In this document: in pieces, positions 54,292-62,546 of the stretch | Layout of the letters: each line of letters starts with the position of its first letter | How positions within the stretch are numbered: position 1 is the first letter of the stretch | Assembly (NCBI RefSeq): GCF_000622145.1 | Contig: NZ_KK211404.1 | Span: 1-64,000 of the forward strand | DNA: 64,000 nt | DNA from: Paracoccus yeei ATCC BAA-599 | Lineage (GTDB): Bacteria; Pseudomonadota; Alphaproteobacteria; Rhodobacterales; Rhodobacteraceae | Direction of reading: 5' to 3' | Notes under the pieces: generated by a model | The model's input: the letters and a program-made list of their open reading frames with translations, nothing else | Databases searched by the model: none | What the model was told of the DNA's origin: nothing | Translations under genes and position numbers: made by a program

Positions 54292-55313
54292 GCCCAGTTC
54301 CCCTTGGAGATCAGGCCCAGATCCTCGAGCTGGCGCCAGTCCTCGAGCCTGCGCGATTCCTCGCACCAGAAATCGGGATCGTCCTGCAGGCCCGAGTGAT
54401 AGGCCATGTATTCCTGGCTGTCGGCGTAATGCTGGCGGCGCGACAGCTCCTCGGCCGATTTCTCGACGAAGGTGGACAGGAACTTGGCGTGCAGCAGGCA
54501 GCCCGAGGCCTTTTCGCCCCCGTCCTCGTCATAGACCACATTGAGCGAGCGCGGCAGCAGCATGTGCGTCGAACTGACATAGACATAGGGCCGTTCCCAG
54601 CGCACCAGCGGGATCTTGTTCAGAGCCGGGCCCTTTTCGGGATTGTCGGGAAAGAACACCCGGCCGCGCGGCCCGCCCTGGATCCACAGGTTCCAGTATT
54701 CGCCGTTCTTGCGGATCGTGTAGTTCGCCGGATCGAACCAGTTGGCGATCTGGAACGGGTCGCCCCCCTCGCGGTAGGGCTGGGCGTTCAGCGGGCCCTT
54801 GGGATACATGTCCAGCAGCATGGCCGAGAAGGACCGCACCGCCGACGCGTCGAGCCAGTCCGTCAGCGCCTTCAGCGGCCGGGAATCGTGGTGGGGATAG
54901 ATCAGGAACTCGTCGGGATCGACCGTCACGCACCAGTGCCCGGCGCCATGGCGGCGCAGCAGCCAGTTCATCCAGTCCATGCCAAAGCGCGATTCCTTGT
55001 AGCTGGCATGGGTCAGCCAGACCGACACGTCCATCTGCTCGGTCAGGTATTCGCGTCCGCCGTCGTCCGAGCCGTTGTCCACGACCAGGAAGTGCTGCAC
55101 CCCCATGCGCCGGTAATAGTCCAGGAAGAACGGCAGCCGGATCTTTTCGTTGCGCAGCACCATGAACAGCAGGATGTCGCCCGGGCGGATGCGGCGGGTG
55201 CGGTCCTGCACCGGCTTCAGCGCGCGGCCACGTCGGATCGCCCGCGCCAGCAGATATTGCCTGCGGGCGCGCAGCCTGAGTTTCTTGCGAAAGATCCTGA
55301 AAAAGCGCGGCAC
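54288..55313 (-). CDS. Glycosyltransferase family 2-like (Glyco_tranf_2_4 type)
   Basis: A 341-residue protein with a basic N-terminus and the block ILLFMVLRNEKIRLPFFLDY, then QHFLVVDNGSDDGGREYL and VTVDPDEFLIYPH, where the DxD-like DPD is the probable metal/nucleotide-sugar site. This set is typical of family 92-like/GT2 enzymes found in polysaccharide clusters. Acceptor and sugar are unknown. The end overlaps the start of the core-2-type gene. Confidence 0.8.
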   Translation of the reverse strand: MPRFFRIFRKKLRLRARRQYLLARAIRRGRALKPVQDRTRRIRPGDILLFMVLRNEKIRLPFFLDYYRRMGVQHFLVVDNGSDDGGREYLTEQMDVSVWLTHASYKESRFGMDWMNWLLRRHGAGHWCVTVDPDEFLIYPHHDSRPLKALTDWLDASAVRSFSAMLLDMYPKGPLNAQPYREGGDPFQIANWFDPANYTIRKNGEYWNLWIQGGPRGRVFFPDNPEKGPALNKIPLVRWERPYVYVSSTHMLLPRSLNVVYDEDGGEKASGCLLHAKFLSTFVEKSAEELSRRQHYADSQEYMAYHSGLQDDPDFWCEESRRLEDWRQLEDLGLISKGNWA

Positions 55314-55329
55314 GGGTCTTGTTCACATC

Positions 55330-56586
55330 CTATCGCGGCATAGCGCCTGCCGCCCCGGCAGGCAATCGTTCCCTGATCGCGGCCGCGACCTGGGCAAAGT
55401 GGCCGTCCCATTGCGGCACCGGATGGGGCGGCAGGCGCAGGGGCAAAGCCGCCGCCAGCAGCGCCACGGCCCCGGCCCAGGCGCGGGCATCGTCGGGTGG
55501 CAGGTACCGGGCGTAACCGCCCAGCAGCTCGCGTGCAACCGGAAGTGGTGCGGAGATGACGGGAATGCCCCGCGCCGCCGCCTCGGTCAGGGGCAGGCCG
55601 AAGCCTTCGGCGCGGCTGGGCATCAAGAGGCCGTGGCTGCGGCCCAGGAGTTCCGCCACCGCGCCGTCGTCCAGCCCGTTCAGTTCCCGCACCGGCCCGC
55701 CCGGCGGCAGCGCGTCGAGCCGGGCGAAGGTTTCCGCGTTTTCCCAGCCGCGGCTGCCGACGATGAACAGCTGCGGCAGGCGCGGCGGGTCCAGCCGGCG
55801 GGAGAGTTCCTGCCAGGCGTCCAGCAGCAGGGCGTGGTTCTTGCGCGGCTCGATCGTGCCCAGGGTGACGAAGAAGGGCCGCGACAGGTCCAGGCCGGGC
55901 GGCAGCCCCGCCGGATCGGGCGCGGCCAGGCGCGTGCCGATGGGGGCGGCGACCACCGGCAGGGCACGGCGCTGGCGCAACCTGCCCTGCCAGTCCCGCA
56001 CCGACTGGGCGCTGGCCTGCGATACGGTCAGCACCAGGTCGGCGCCGGCCAGCACCGCGGCGAAGCGGTCGCGAAACAGCGCGCTCTGGCCCTGGCGGGT
56101 ATATTCGGGATGATCCAGCGGGATGGCGTCGTGGACCATGACCACGCGCGGCAGCGGCGACAGGGCGGCCATCACCCGCCGGTCCCAGTTGGCATGGCCA
56201 AGGTTCAGATAGGCCGCATCCGCGCCCAGCCGGCGCGCGACATCGGCGCCGAGCCCCCGGGGCGCGCGGCCATAACGGCGCAGCGCCATGCGCCGCAGCC
56301 CCCGGACCGCCCGCAGCCGCAGCGTGTCACGGCCCAGCAGGCGGTGCCACGGGCCGGGGCGCGGCAGGTCGGCCAGATCGCCCGCCAGCCAGCGCAGCAG
56401 CGCCGCCCCGGCGGGGGGCGGCAGCAGCAGCTGGCCGCGCGGCACGCGGCACAGCAGCAGGTGGTCGCGGGTTTGCAGATGGGCCAGCCATTCGGCCTCG
56501 ACCCGGTCGATCCCGGTGGCGGTGCCGCGCCCCAGCCGGGACAAGAGCCGCGAGATGTCCAGCAGGATCGCCGGATCAGCGGGCAT
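55330..56586 (-). CDS. Glycosyltransferase family 4-like
   Basis: A 418-residue GT-B enzyme starting MPADPAILLDISRLLSRLGR from the ATG at 56586. The C-terminal nucleotide-sugar domain has FVTLGTIEPRKNHALLLDAW, HGLLMPSRAEGFGLPLTEAA and the EX7E-type glutamates. The N-terminal acceptor domain includes VVMVHDAIPLDHPEY. This resembles mannosyl- or rhamnosyl-type transferases in O-antigen and capsule clusters. It overlaps galE by 11 bp. The long upstream open frame is galE antisense-phase shadow and is not used. Confidence 0.85.
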   Translation of the reverse strand: MPADPAILLDISRLLSRLGRGTATGIDRVEAEWLAHLQTRDHLLLCRVPRGQLLLPPPAGAALLRWLAGDLADLPRPGPWHRLLGRDTLRLRAVRGLRRMALRRYGRAPRGLGADVARRLGADAAYLNLGHANWDRRVMAALSPLPRVVMVHDAIPLDHPEYTRQGQSALFRDRFAAVLAGADLVLTVSQASAQSVRDWQGRLRQRRALPVVAAPIGTRLAAPDPAGLPPGLDLSRPFFVTLGTIEPRKNHALLLDAWQELSRRLDPPRLPQLFIVGSRGWENAETFARLDALPPGGPVRELNGLDDGAVAELLGRSHGLLMPSRAEGFGLPLTEAAARGIPVISAPLPVARELLGGYARYLPPDDARAWAGAVALLAAALPLRLPPHPVPQWDGHFAQVAAAIRERLPAGAAGAMPR

Positions 56587-57574
56587 AACCGCCGTTCTGG
56601 TGCCAGCGCCAGGCATCGGCCACCATCTGCTGCATGGTCGAACGCGCCGGGTTCCACCCCAGGACCGAGACGGCCTTTTCGCTGCCCGAGACCAGCTTGA
56701 CCGCATCGCCACCGCGCCGCGGCCCGTCCTGCATGGGCACGGGCCGGTTGGTGACATGACGCGCCTCGGCCACGACCTCGCGCACCGAGAAGCCGTTGCC
56801 GGTGCCCAGGCAGAACACCTCGTGACCGCCGTCCGCGACCTTGCCGGCCAGCAGGTGGCGCAGGCCCAGCACATGCGCATCGACCAGGTCCATGACATGG
56901 ACATAGTCGCGGATGCAGGTCCCGTCCGGCGTCGGATAGTCGGTGCCGTGGATGGTCAGCGCCGCGCGCTTGCCGTCGACGGCGTCCAGGATCAGCGGGA
57001 TCAGGTGGGTTTCGGGCTGGTGGAATTCGCCCACCTCGCCATCGGGGTCCGCGCCCGCCACGTTGAAATAGCGGAAGATCACCGAACGCAGCCCGTCCGA
57101 GGCGCCGAAATCCTTCAGCATGTCCTCGATCGCGCGCTTGGAGGCGCCATAGGCGTTCAGCGGCGTCTGGACAGTGTTTTCGTCCAGCACCACCCCATCA
57201 TGGTCGCCATAGGTCGCGCAGGTCGAGGAAAAGACGAAGTTCCCGACCCCGGCGGCCAGCGTCGCCTCGATGAGGTTCAGCGAGGCGCTGACATTGCCGC
57301 GCCAGTACTTGCCCGGCTCGCGCATTGCCTCGCCCACCTGGCTCAGCGCGGCGAAATGCATCACCGCGACGGGCTTGTGGGTGGCAAAGACCTGGTCCAG
57401 CCGCGCGCGGTCCATCAGGTCGCCCTGCTCGAAGGGGCCGAACTTCACCGCCTCCTGCCAGCCGGTGCACAGGTTGTCATAGGTCACGGGCACGAAGCCC
57501 GCGTCGCGCAATGCCTTGCAGGCGTGCGAGCCGATATAGCCGGCGCCGCCCGTCACCAATACGGTCTGGGTCAT
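56576..57574 (-). CDS. galE: UDP-glucose 4-epimerase
   Basis: A 332-residue short-chain dehydrogenase-type epimerase interconverting UDP-glucose and UDP-galactose. NAD-binding GGAGYIGSH is at 9-17, catalytic SSTCATYGD near 116 and Tyr142/Lys146 in AYGASK, with the RYFNVAGADPDGEVGE loop and YVHVMDL following. It supplies UDP-galactose for the adjacent glycosyltransferases and starts 2 bp after galU ends. Confidence 0.95.
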   Translation of the reverse strand: MTQTVLVTGGAGYIGSHACKALRDAGFVPVTYDNLCTGWQEAVKFGPFEQGDLMDRARLDQVFATHKPVAVMHFAALSQVGEAMREPGKYWRGNVSASLNLIEATLAAGVGNFVFSSTCATYGDHDGVVLDENTVQTPLNAYGASKRAIEDMLKDFGASDGLRSVIFRYFNVAGADPDGEVGEFHQPETHLIPLILDAVDGKRAALTIHGTDYPTPDGTCIRDYVHVMDLVDAHVLGLRHLLAGKVADGGHEVFCLGTGNGFSVREVVAEARHVTNRPVPMQDGPRRGGDAVKLVSGSEKAVSVLGWNPARSTMQQMVADAWRWHQNGGYAR

Positions 57575-57576
57575 GG

Positions 57577-58467
57577 TTATTCGGCGGCTTTTCGCATGGC
57601 CATGACATCGGCCAGATAGTCGGCGAATTCGTCCTTGAGCTCATCCCGGGCCAGGCCGAAGGCGACGGTCGCCTGCAGGAAGCCGGCTTTCGAGCCGCAG
57701 TCGAAGCGCTGGCCGCGGAAGCGCAGGCCGAAGACGTCGCGCCCCTCCTCGATCTCGTCGGCGATGGCGTCGGTCAGCTGGATCTCGCCGCCGGCCCCCT
57801 GCTTGAGCTTGTTGAGGTTTTCCATGACGGTCGAGGCCAGGATGTAGCGCCCGATCACCGCCAGGTTCGAGGGCGGGTTTTCCTTGGGCTTTTCGACCAT
57901 GCCCTTGGCGCGCACGATGGCGCCCATGTCCTCGGCCACGTCGAGAACGCCGTAGGACTTGGTCTTTTCGAGCGGGACCTCCATGGTCGCGACCATGGTG
58001 CCGCCGGTTTCCTGATAGGCCTCGATCATCTGCTGCAGGCAGGGCGGCTCGCCCATGATGACGTCGTCGGTCAGGATCACGGCCACGGGTTCGTCATGGA
58101 CCAGGCGGCGGGCGCACCAGACCGCGTGGCCAAGGCCCAGGGCCTTGTGCTGGCGGACATAGGCGATGGCGCCCGAATCCATGTTGGTCGACCGCAGGAT
58201 ATCCAGCAGGTCGTTCTTGCCGGCCTTTTTCAGGCTGGATTCCAGTTCGTGGGAATGGTCGAAATAATCCTCGAGCGCGCCCTTGCCGCGCGAGGTGACG
58301 AAAATGAATTCCTCGATCCCGGCGGCGCGCGCCTCGTCGATCGCATATTGGATCAGGGGGCGGTCGACCAGCGTCATGATTTCTTTCGGGACGCTTTTGG
58401 TGGCAGGCAGAAAACGGGTTCCGAGGCCGGCAACCGGGAAGATCGCCTTGGTGACTTTGCGGCTCAT
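57577..58467 (-). CDS. galU: UTP-glucose-1-phosphate uridylyltransferase
   Basis: A 296-residue nucleotidyltransferase making UDP-glucose. KAIFPVAGLGTRFLPATKS is the UTP-binding loop, followed by PKEIMTLVDRPLIQYAIDEA, LGLGHAVWCAR and VEKPKENPPSNLAVIGRYIL. AGGAG precedes the ATG at 58467. The 149 bp between galU and the next upstream gene is gene-free and contains two direct AATGGCCGG repeats; it probably holds the galU-galE promoter. Confidence 0.96.
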   Translation of the reverse strand: MSRKVTKAIFPVAGLGTRFLPATKSVPKEIMTLVDRPLIQYAIDEARAAGIEEFIFVTSRGKGALEDYFDHSHELESSLKKAGKNDLLDILRSTNMDSGAIAYVRQHKALGLGHAVWCARRLVHDEPVAVILTDDVIMGEPPCLQQMIEAYQETGGTMVATMEVPLEKTKSYGVLDVAEDMGAIVRAKGMVEKPKENPPSNLAVIGRYILASTVMENLNKLKQGAGGEIQLTDAIADEIEEGRDVFGLRFRGQRFDCGSKAGFLQATVAFGLARDELKDEFADYLADVMAMRKAAE

Positions 58468-58616
58468 CAATATGGTCTCCTGATGTCTGCGCCAGTTTGG
58501 CAAAGCTTATCCTCTTTTGCCACCGTTAGCGCAACAATCGCTTAACAAAGGGAATGGCCGGTTTTTGCCAGCAATGGCCGGAAAAGAACAAGGCCCGACG
58601 GCAGCTTCCCGCCCAT

Positions 58617-59819
58617 TTAACGCCGCAGTGCGGCAAAAATCTTCCGTTCCCGTTCCGTCCTGCCCTGCAGGCGGCAGAACATCAGCGCAGAATCACCCGG
58701 GCGCGACGGTCCCCAAAGGCCGCCGCGCTGTTCCCACCAGCCGCCCGGGGTCAGGATCAGCCGGTGCGGCAGGAGACTGGGCGTCAGCAGCAGCAGCGTG
58801 ACGCGCCGGCCCTGCGCCACCGCCTGCGCAGCGCGGCGGCGCAATGTGCGGGCGCGCCAGTGCCAGCCGGCCAGAAACAGCGCCTCGCCCGGGCGCGCAG
58901 GCAGGGGCAGGAAGGCCGGCGGATCGGGGGCAAGCGGGCCGGGCCGCGGCGGGGCCATGCCCTGCGCCTCGGCCAGGCCCGCGCGCAGGGTGGCAAGCAC
59001 GCGGCCGACGGCGCGGGGCTCCAGCCGGCCCGCCACCATCAGCCGCAGCAGGCGCCTGCGCTGCGCGGCCGCCAGCCAGTCCGCGCTGCCGCCATGGCGC
59101 GCCGCGAAGATCGCGGTCGAGCGGCCCACCGCGCGCAGGTCGTGCGGCACCCCCCGGCTGGCGCGCGAGGTGCCGGGCTCCAGGCCGTGGATCACCTCGG
59201 CCCCGGGCACCACGGCGGTCAGGCCCTGCGGGAAGGCCTGGGCCAGCCGCCGGTTCACGTCGCTTTCGTCCAGGTGATAGGCGAAAGCCGGATCGAACCC
59301 GCCGACTGCCAGCAGCGCATCGCGGCGAAAGGCGCAGTTCGTGCCCAGGGTGCTGACCGGATCGCCCCATTCGGGGGCCAGCAGGGCCGGGCCTTCGACC
59401 GGGATCGGATAGCTGCGTCCCGAGGCGTCGATCCGCTCGGCCCGCGCCTGCCAGTTCAGCCCGTCGGGACCGCGGGTGAAGCCGGTCGCGGCGATGACGC
59501 GCGGGTCGGCGAAGGGCGCGACCAGATCGCGCACCCAACCCGGTTCCGCCAGCGCGTCGTCGTCGATGAACAGCACGACATCGCCCGCCGCCCGGGCCAG
59601 CCCGAGGTTGCGGGCCAGCGAGATGTTGGGCCGGTCGAAGGCCACCCGCTTGGCGGGCAGATCGGGCCGGATCCCGACCGCGCCGGGATCCGCGACCAGC
59701 ACCAGTTCCAGCGGGTGGTCCTGCAGGGTCAGCGCGGCCAGGCAGCGCGCCAGCGCCTCGGGCCGGTGCCGCGAGACGACGACGACGCTGGCCCGCAGCG
59801 CGGGCACGTCATCAGGCAA
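58617..59819 (-). CDS. Glycosyltransferase family 2 protein
   Basis: A 400-residue protein. The N-terminal GT-A domain has ASVVVVSRHRPEALARCLAA, ISLARNLGLARAAGDVVLFI and the metal-binding DDD (IDDDALAEPGW), then GTNCAFRRDALLAVGGFD and HLDESDVNRRLA. From about residue 240 there is a helical, Arg-rich region without known motifs. It probably adds a sugar to a surface glycan. The start overlaps the end of kdsB by 8 bp. Confidence 0.85.
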   Translation of the reverse strand: MPDDVPALRASVVVVSRHRPEALARCLAALTLQDHPLELVLVADPGAVGIRPDLPAKRVAFDRPNISLARNLGLARAAGDVVLFIDDDALAEPGWVRDLVAPFADPRVIAATGFTRGPDGLNWQARAERIDASGRSYPIPVEGPALLAPEWGDPVSTLGTNCAFRRDALLAVGGFDPAFAYHLDESDVNRRLAQAFPQGLTAVVPGAEVIHGLEPGTSRASRGVPHDLRAVGRSTAIFAARHGGSADWLAAAQRRRLLRLMVAGRLEPRAVGRVLATLRAGLAEAQGMAPPRPGPLAPDPPAFLPLPARPGEALFLAGWHWRARTLRRRAAQAVAQGRRVTLLLLTPSLLPHRLILTPGGWWEQRGGLWGPSRPGDSALMFCRLQGRTERERKIFAALRR

Positions 59820-60612
59820 GGCCCATCCGCTGCATCATCGCTTCCAGTTTCGGCACGTCCGAGGGGTTGTTCAGTTCCCAGAACTCGCGCCCGCGCGCTT
59901 CGACCTCGACGCAGAGGATGCGGCGGCCGCGTTCCAGAAAGCGCAACTGCTCGAGCCCCTCGAGCGCCTCGAGCCGGCCCTCGCCCCAGCCGGGGTATTC
60001 GGCCAGCGCGGCCGGGCGGTAGGCATAGACGCCGACATGGTGAAACACCGGCGTCGGGTCCGAGGGGCCGAAATCATCCGCCGCGAAGGGAATGACTTCC
60101 TTGGAGAAGTAAAGCGCACGGCCGTCATGGCCGAAGACGGCCGTGGTGCCGCCGACCCGCCCCGCCACGCGGTCGGCGATCAGGTCCGAGCGCATCGCGC
60201 CCGAGCAGCGCAGCACCGGCGTCGCCACGTCGGCGCCCGGATCGGCCCGCAGGCCCGCGACCAGATCCTCGACGAACCAGGCGGGGGTCAGCGGCGCGTC
60301 GCCCTGCAGGTTGACCACGATCTCATGCGTCAGGCCAAGCCTGGCCACCGCCTCGGCGCAGCGTTCGGTGCCGTTGCGGGCCTGGGTCGAGGTCATGGCG
60401 GTCTCGGCCCCGAAGCCCGCGGCATGGTCGGCGATGCGCTCGTCGTCGGTGGCGACGATCACCCGGTCCACGTCCCGGACCTGGCGCGCGGCCTCCCAGC
60501 TGCGGCGGATCAGGGTCAGGGCCTGCCCGGTCGCGCCGCGCAATTCGACCAGCGGCTTGCCCGGATAGCGTGTCGAGGCGTGCCGCGCGGGGATTACGAT
60601 GACGACGGACAT
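59812..60612 (-). CDS. kdsB: 3-deoxy-manno-octulosonate cytidylyltransferase
   Basis: A 266-residue enzyme activating Kdo as CMP-Kdo for lipopolysaccharide core or capsule linkers. VIVIPARHASTRYPGKPL, RVIVATDDERIADHAAGFG and EIVVNLQGDAPLTPAW are the substrate and CTP sites; HHVGVYAYRPAAL and RLEALEGLEQLRFLERG complete the fold. The ATG at 60612 fits the family; an earlier one lies in cysQ. It follows cysQ by 4 bp. Confidence 0.94.
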   Translation of the reverse strand: MSVVIVIPARHASTRYPGKPLVELRGATGQALTLIRRSWEAARQVRDVDRVIVATDDERIADHAAGFGAETAMTSTQARNGTERCAEAVARLGLTHEIVVNLQGDAPLTPAWFVEDLVAGLRADPGADVATPVLRCSGAMRSDLIADRVAGRVGGTTAVFGHDGRALYFSKEVIPFAADDFGPSDPTPVFHHVGVYAYRPAALAEYPGWGEGRLEALEGLEQLRFLERGRRILCVEVEARGREFWELNNPSDVPKLEAMMQRMGLA

Positions 60613-60616
60613 GGAC

Positions 60617-61414
60617 CTAGTCCCGCGCCAGCAGCACGCCCGGCGCGAAGGCGATGAAGAAGGGGTTGGCAAAGCCTTCCTTGCCATAGGCCAGGGGCGT
60701 GTGGTCGTCGAACCGCACCACCTGCCCGCCCGCGCCGCGCAGGACCGCGTCGCCCGCCGCCGTGTCCCACTCCATCGTGCGGCCCAGGCGCGGGTAAAGG
60801 TCGGCCTCGCCGGTGGCGACCAGGCAGAACTTCAGCGACGATCCGGCCGAGGTCATGTCGCGCACGCCGTAGCGGGCGATGTATTCGTCCGTCGCCGCGT
60901 CGCGGTGCGATTTCGAGGCGACGACCATCAGCGCGCGGTTGTCGGGCATGGAGTTGACGCCGATCGGCGTGACCTCGCCCGGCTGATCGCCGAAGGGGGC
61001 CTTTTCCTCGACCGAGCCGCCCTCGGCCAGGGTATAGAACAGCCGGCCCTTGGCCGGGGCATAGACCACGCCGAACCGGGGCGTGCCGTTTTCCACATAG
61101 GCGATGTTGACGGTGAAATCGCCGCGGCGCTGCACGAATTCCTTGGTCCCGTCCAGCGGATCGACGATCAGGAAGGTGGACAGGCTTTGCCCGTGCGTGG
61201 CGGCCTGTTCCTCGGTCACCAGCGGGATGTCGGGAAAGGCCTCGCGCAGCCCGGCCGAGATCAGCGCGTCCGCCGCCTCGTCCGCCGCCGTCACCGGCGA
61301 GGCGTCGGATTTCGCGCGCACGTCGAAATCCTCGGACCCGTAGATCTTCATGATTTCGTCGCCCGCCTGCAGGGCAAGGCGGCGCATCTGGGCGATCATT
61401 CGATCGAATTGCAT
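60617..61414 (-). CDS. cysQ: 3'(2'),5'-bisphosphate nucleotidase CysQ
   Basis: A 265-residue Li-sensitive phosphatase that hydrolyses PAP to AMP. LVTEEQ, IVDPLDGTKEFVQRRGDFTV and the C-terminal EWDTAAGDAVLRGAGG are the inositol-monophosphatase-superfamily metal sites. PAP is the by-product of sulfotransferases, so its presence at the head of a cluster that also encodes a sulfotransferase is functionally meaningful. It is divergent from the permease gene. Confidence 0.94.
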   Translation of the reverse strand: MQFDRMIAQMRRLALQAGDEIMKIYGSEDFDVRAKSDASPVTAADEAADALISAGLREAFPDIPLVTEEQAATHGQSLSTFLIVDPLDGTKEFVQRRGDFTVNIAYVENGTPRFGVVYAPAKGRLFYTLAEGGSVEEKAPFGDQPGEVTPIGVNSMPDNRALMVVASKSHRDAATDEYIARYGVRDMTSAGSSLKFCLVATGEADLYPRLGRTMEWDTAAGDAVLRGAGGQVVRFDDHTPLAYGKEGFANPFFIAFAPGVLLARD

Positions 61415-61457
61415 GGTTTATCCTTTTCGTCGCGGCCGGCCGGGCATGTGGCGGCGA

Positions 61458-61486
61458 TTGAATTGGGCGGTTTGCTTCCTTATGAT
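61458..61486 (+). promoter_or_regulatory. Promoter of the KpsM-like permease gene
   Basis: TTGAAT and TATGAT are separated by exactly 17 bp, 59 bp before the permease start codon in the divergent gap with cysQ. This is a close match to a sigma-70 promoter. Confidence 0.65.
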
Positions 61487-61544
61487 GCCAGCCATCGCGC
61501 AGGGCAAGCGCCGCCCTCATGCCAGTCAGGGAATCCCGCAAGAC

Positions 61545-62366
61545 ATGTTCGCACAGCGTCGCAGCCGCAATCTGGTCGAGGCCGCGTTCACCACGCTGGC
61601 GCTGATCTATCACATCACCGCAAACAACCTGCGCAAGGGCCAGCGCAACGCCGTCGTGGGCCTTTTGATGACGGTCCTGCAGGCGGTCACGATGATCGCG
61701 GGCTTTTGGCTGATGTTCTCGATCCTGGGCGTGCGGAACTCGCCCATTCGCGGCGACTTCATCGTCTACATCATGAGCGGCATCTTCATGTTCATGGCCC
61801 ATGCCCAGGCCATCGGCGCGGTCGCGGGCGCGGGCAGCCCGACGAACCAGATGATGAAGCACGGGCCGATGAACACCGCCGTCATGATGGCGGGCGCGGC
61901 CCTGGCGGCGCTTTACCGGCAGACCTTCTCGGCCATCGTGGTGCTGTCGGCCTATCACTACCTGATCCAGCCGGTGCATATCGACAAGCCGCTGGCCTGC
62001 TACGGAATGCTGCTGATGGCCTGGTTCTCGGGCTGCTGCATCGGGCTGATCTTTCTGTCCTTCCGGCCCTGGTGGCCCGAAGGGTCGCAGGTGCTGACAA
62101 GCTTTTACCAGCGCATGAACATGATCTTTTCTGGCAAGATGTTCGTCGCCAACACCCTGCCGCTTTACATGCTGCACGCCTTTGCCTGGAACCCGCTGTT
62201 CCACATCATCGACCAGACGCGGGGCTTCGCCTTCATCAATTATTCGCCGCGCAATTCCTCGTTGAGCTATCCGCTTTACTGCATCGTGGCGCTGCTGATG
62301 ATCGGGCTGATGGCGGAATACGTCAGCCGCAAGTCGGTTTCCATCTCGACGCTCGCGGGGCGCTGA
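61545..62366 (+). CDS. ABC-2-type polysaccharide export permease (KpsM-like)
   Basis: A 273-residue membrane protein with about six helices. NAVVGLLMTVLQAVTMIAGF and ALYRQTFSAIVVLSAYHYL are in the style of KpsM/RfbA-type inner-membrane permeases that export capsule or O-antigen chains with a KpsT-type ATPase. No ATPase gene is adjacent; dnaK follows. The start MFAQRRSRNLVEAAF is chosen over a longer frame that runs through cysQ's upstream region. Confidence 0.75.
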   Translation: MFAQRRSRNLVEAAFTTLALIYHITANNLRKGQRNAVVGLLMTVLQAVTMIAGFWLMFSILGVRNSPIRGDFIVYIMSGIFMFMAHAQAIGAVAGAGSPTNQMMKHGPMNTAVMMAGAALAALYRQTFSAIVVLSAYHYLIQPVHIDKPLACYGMLLMAWFSGCCIGLIFLSFRPWWPEGSQVLTSFYQRMNMIFSGKMFVANTLPLYMLHAFAWNPLFHIIDQTRGFAFINYSPRNSSLSYPLYCIVALLMIGLMAEYVSRKSVSISTLAGR

Positions 62367-62405
62367 CGCCCTGCGCAAGGGCCACAGATTCTGCCGCAGG
62401 CTCAG

Positions 62406-62434
62406 CTTGCAGGCCGTTTGCGGCCTTCCTATAT
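62406..62434 (+). promoter_or_regulatory. dnaK: Candidate heat-shock promoter of dnaK
   Basis: CTTGCA (62406-62411) and CCTATAT (62428-62434) are spaced 16 bp apart, 113 bp before the dnaK start codon. The CTTG...CYTATNT pattern resembles RpoH (sigma-32) promoters of alphaproteobacteria, though a housekeeping sigma factor could also use it. Confidence 0.55.
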
Positions 62435-62546
62435 AGCCCCACAGAGTTCGGAAGGGCCTGGCCCTCCGATGAAATCCAAGGGATCGGGCTTCGGGGGCCG
62501 CTTGAGGACCCAAGGCCCAGAATATCGCCGCAAGAAAGGTTACTGC

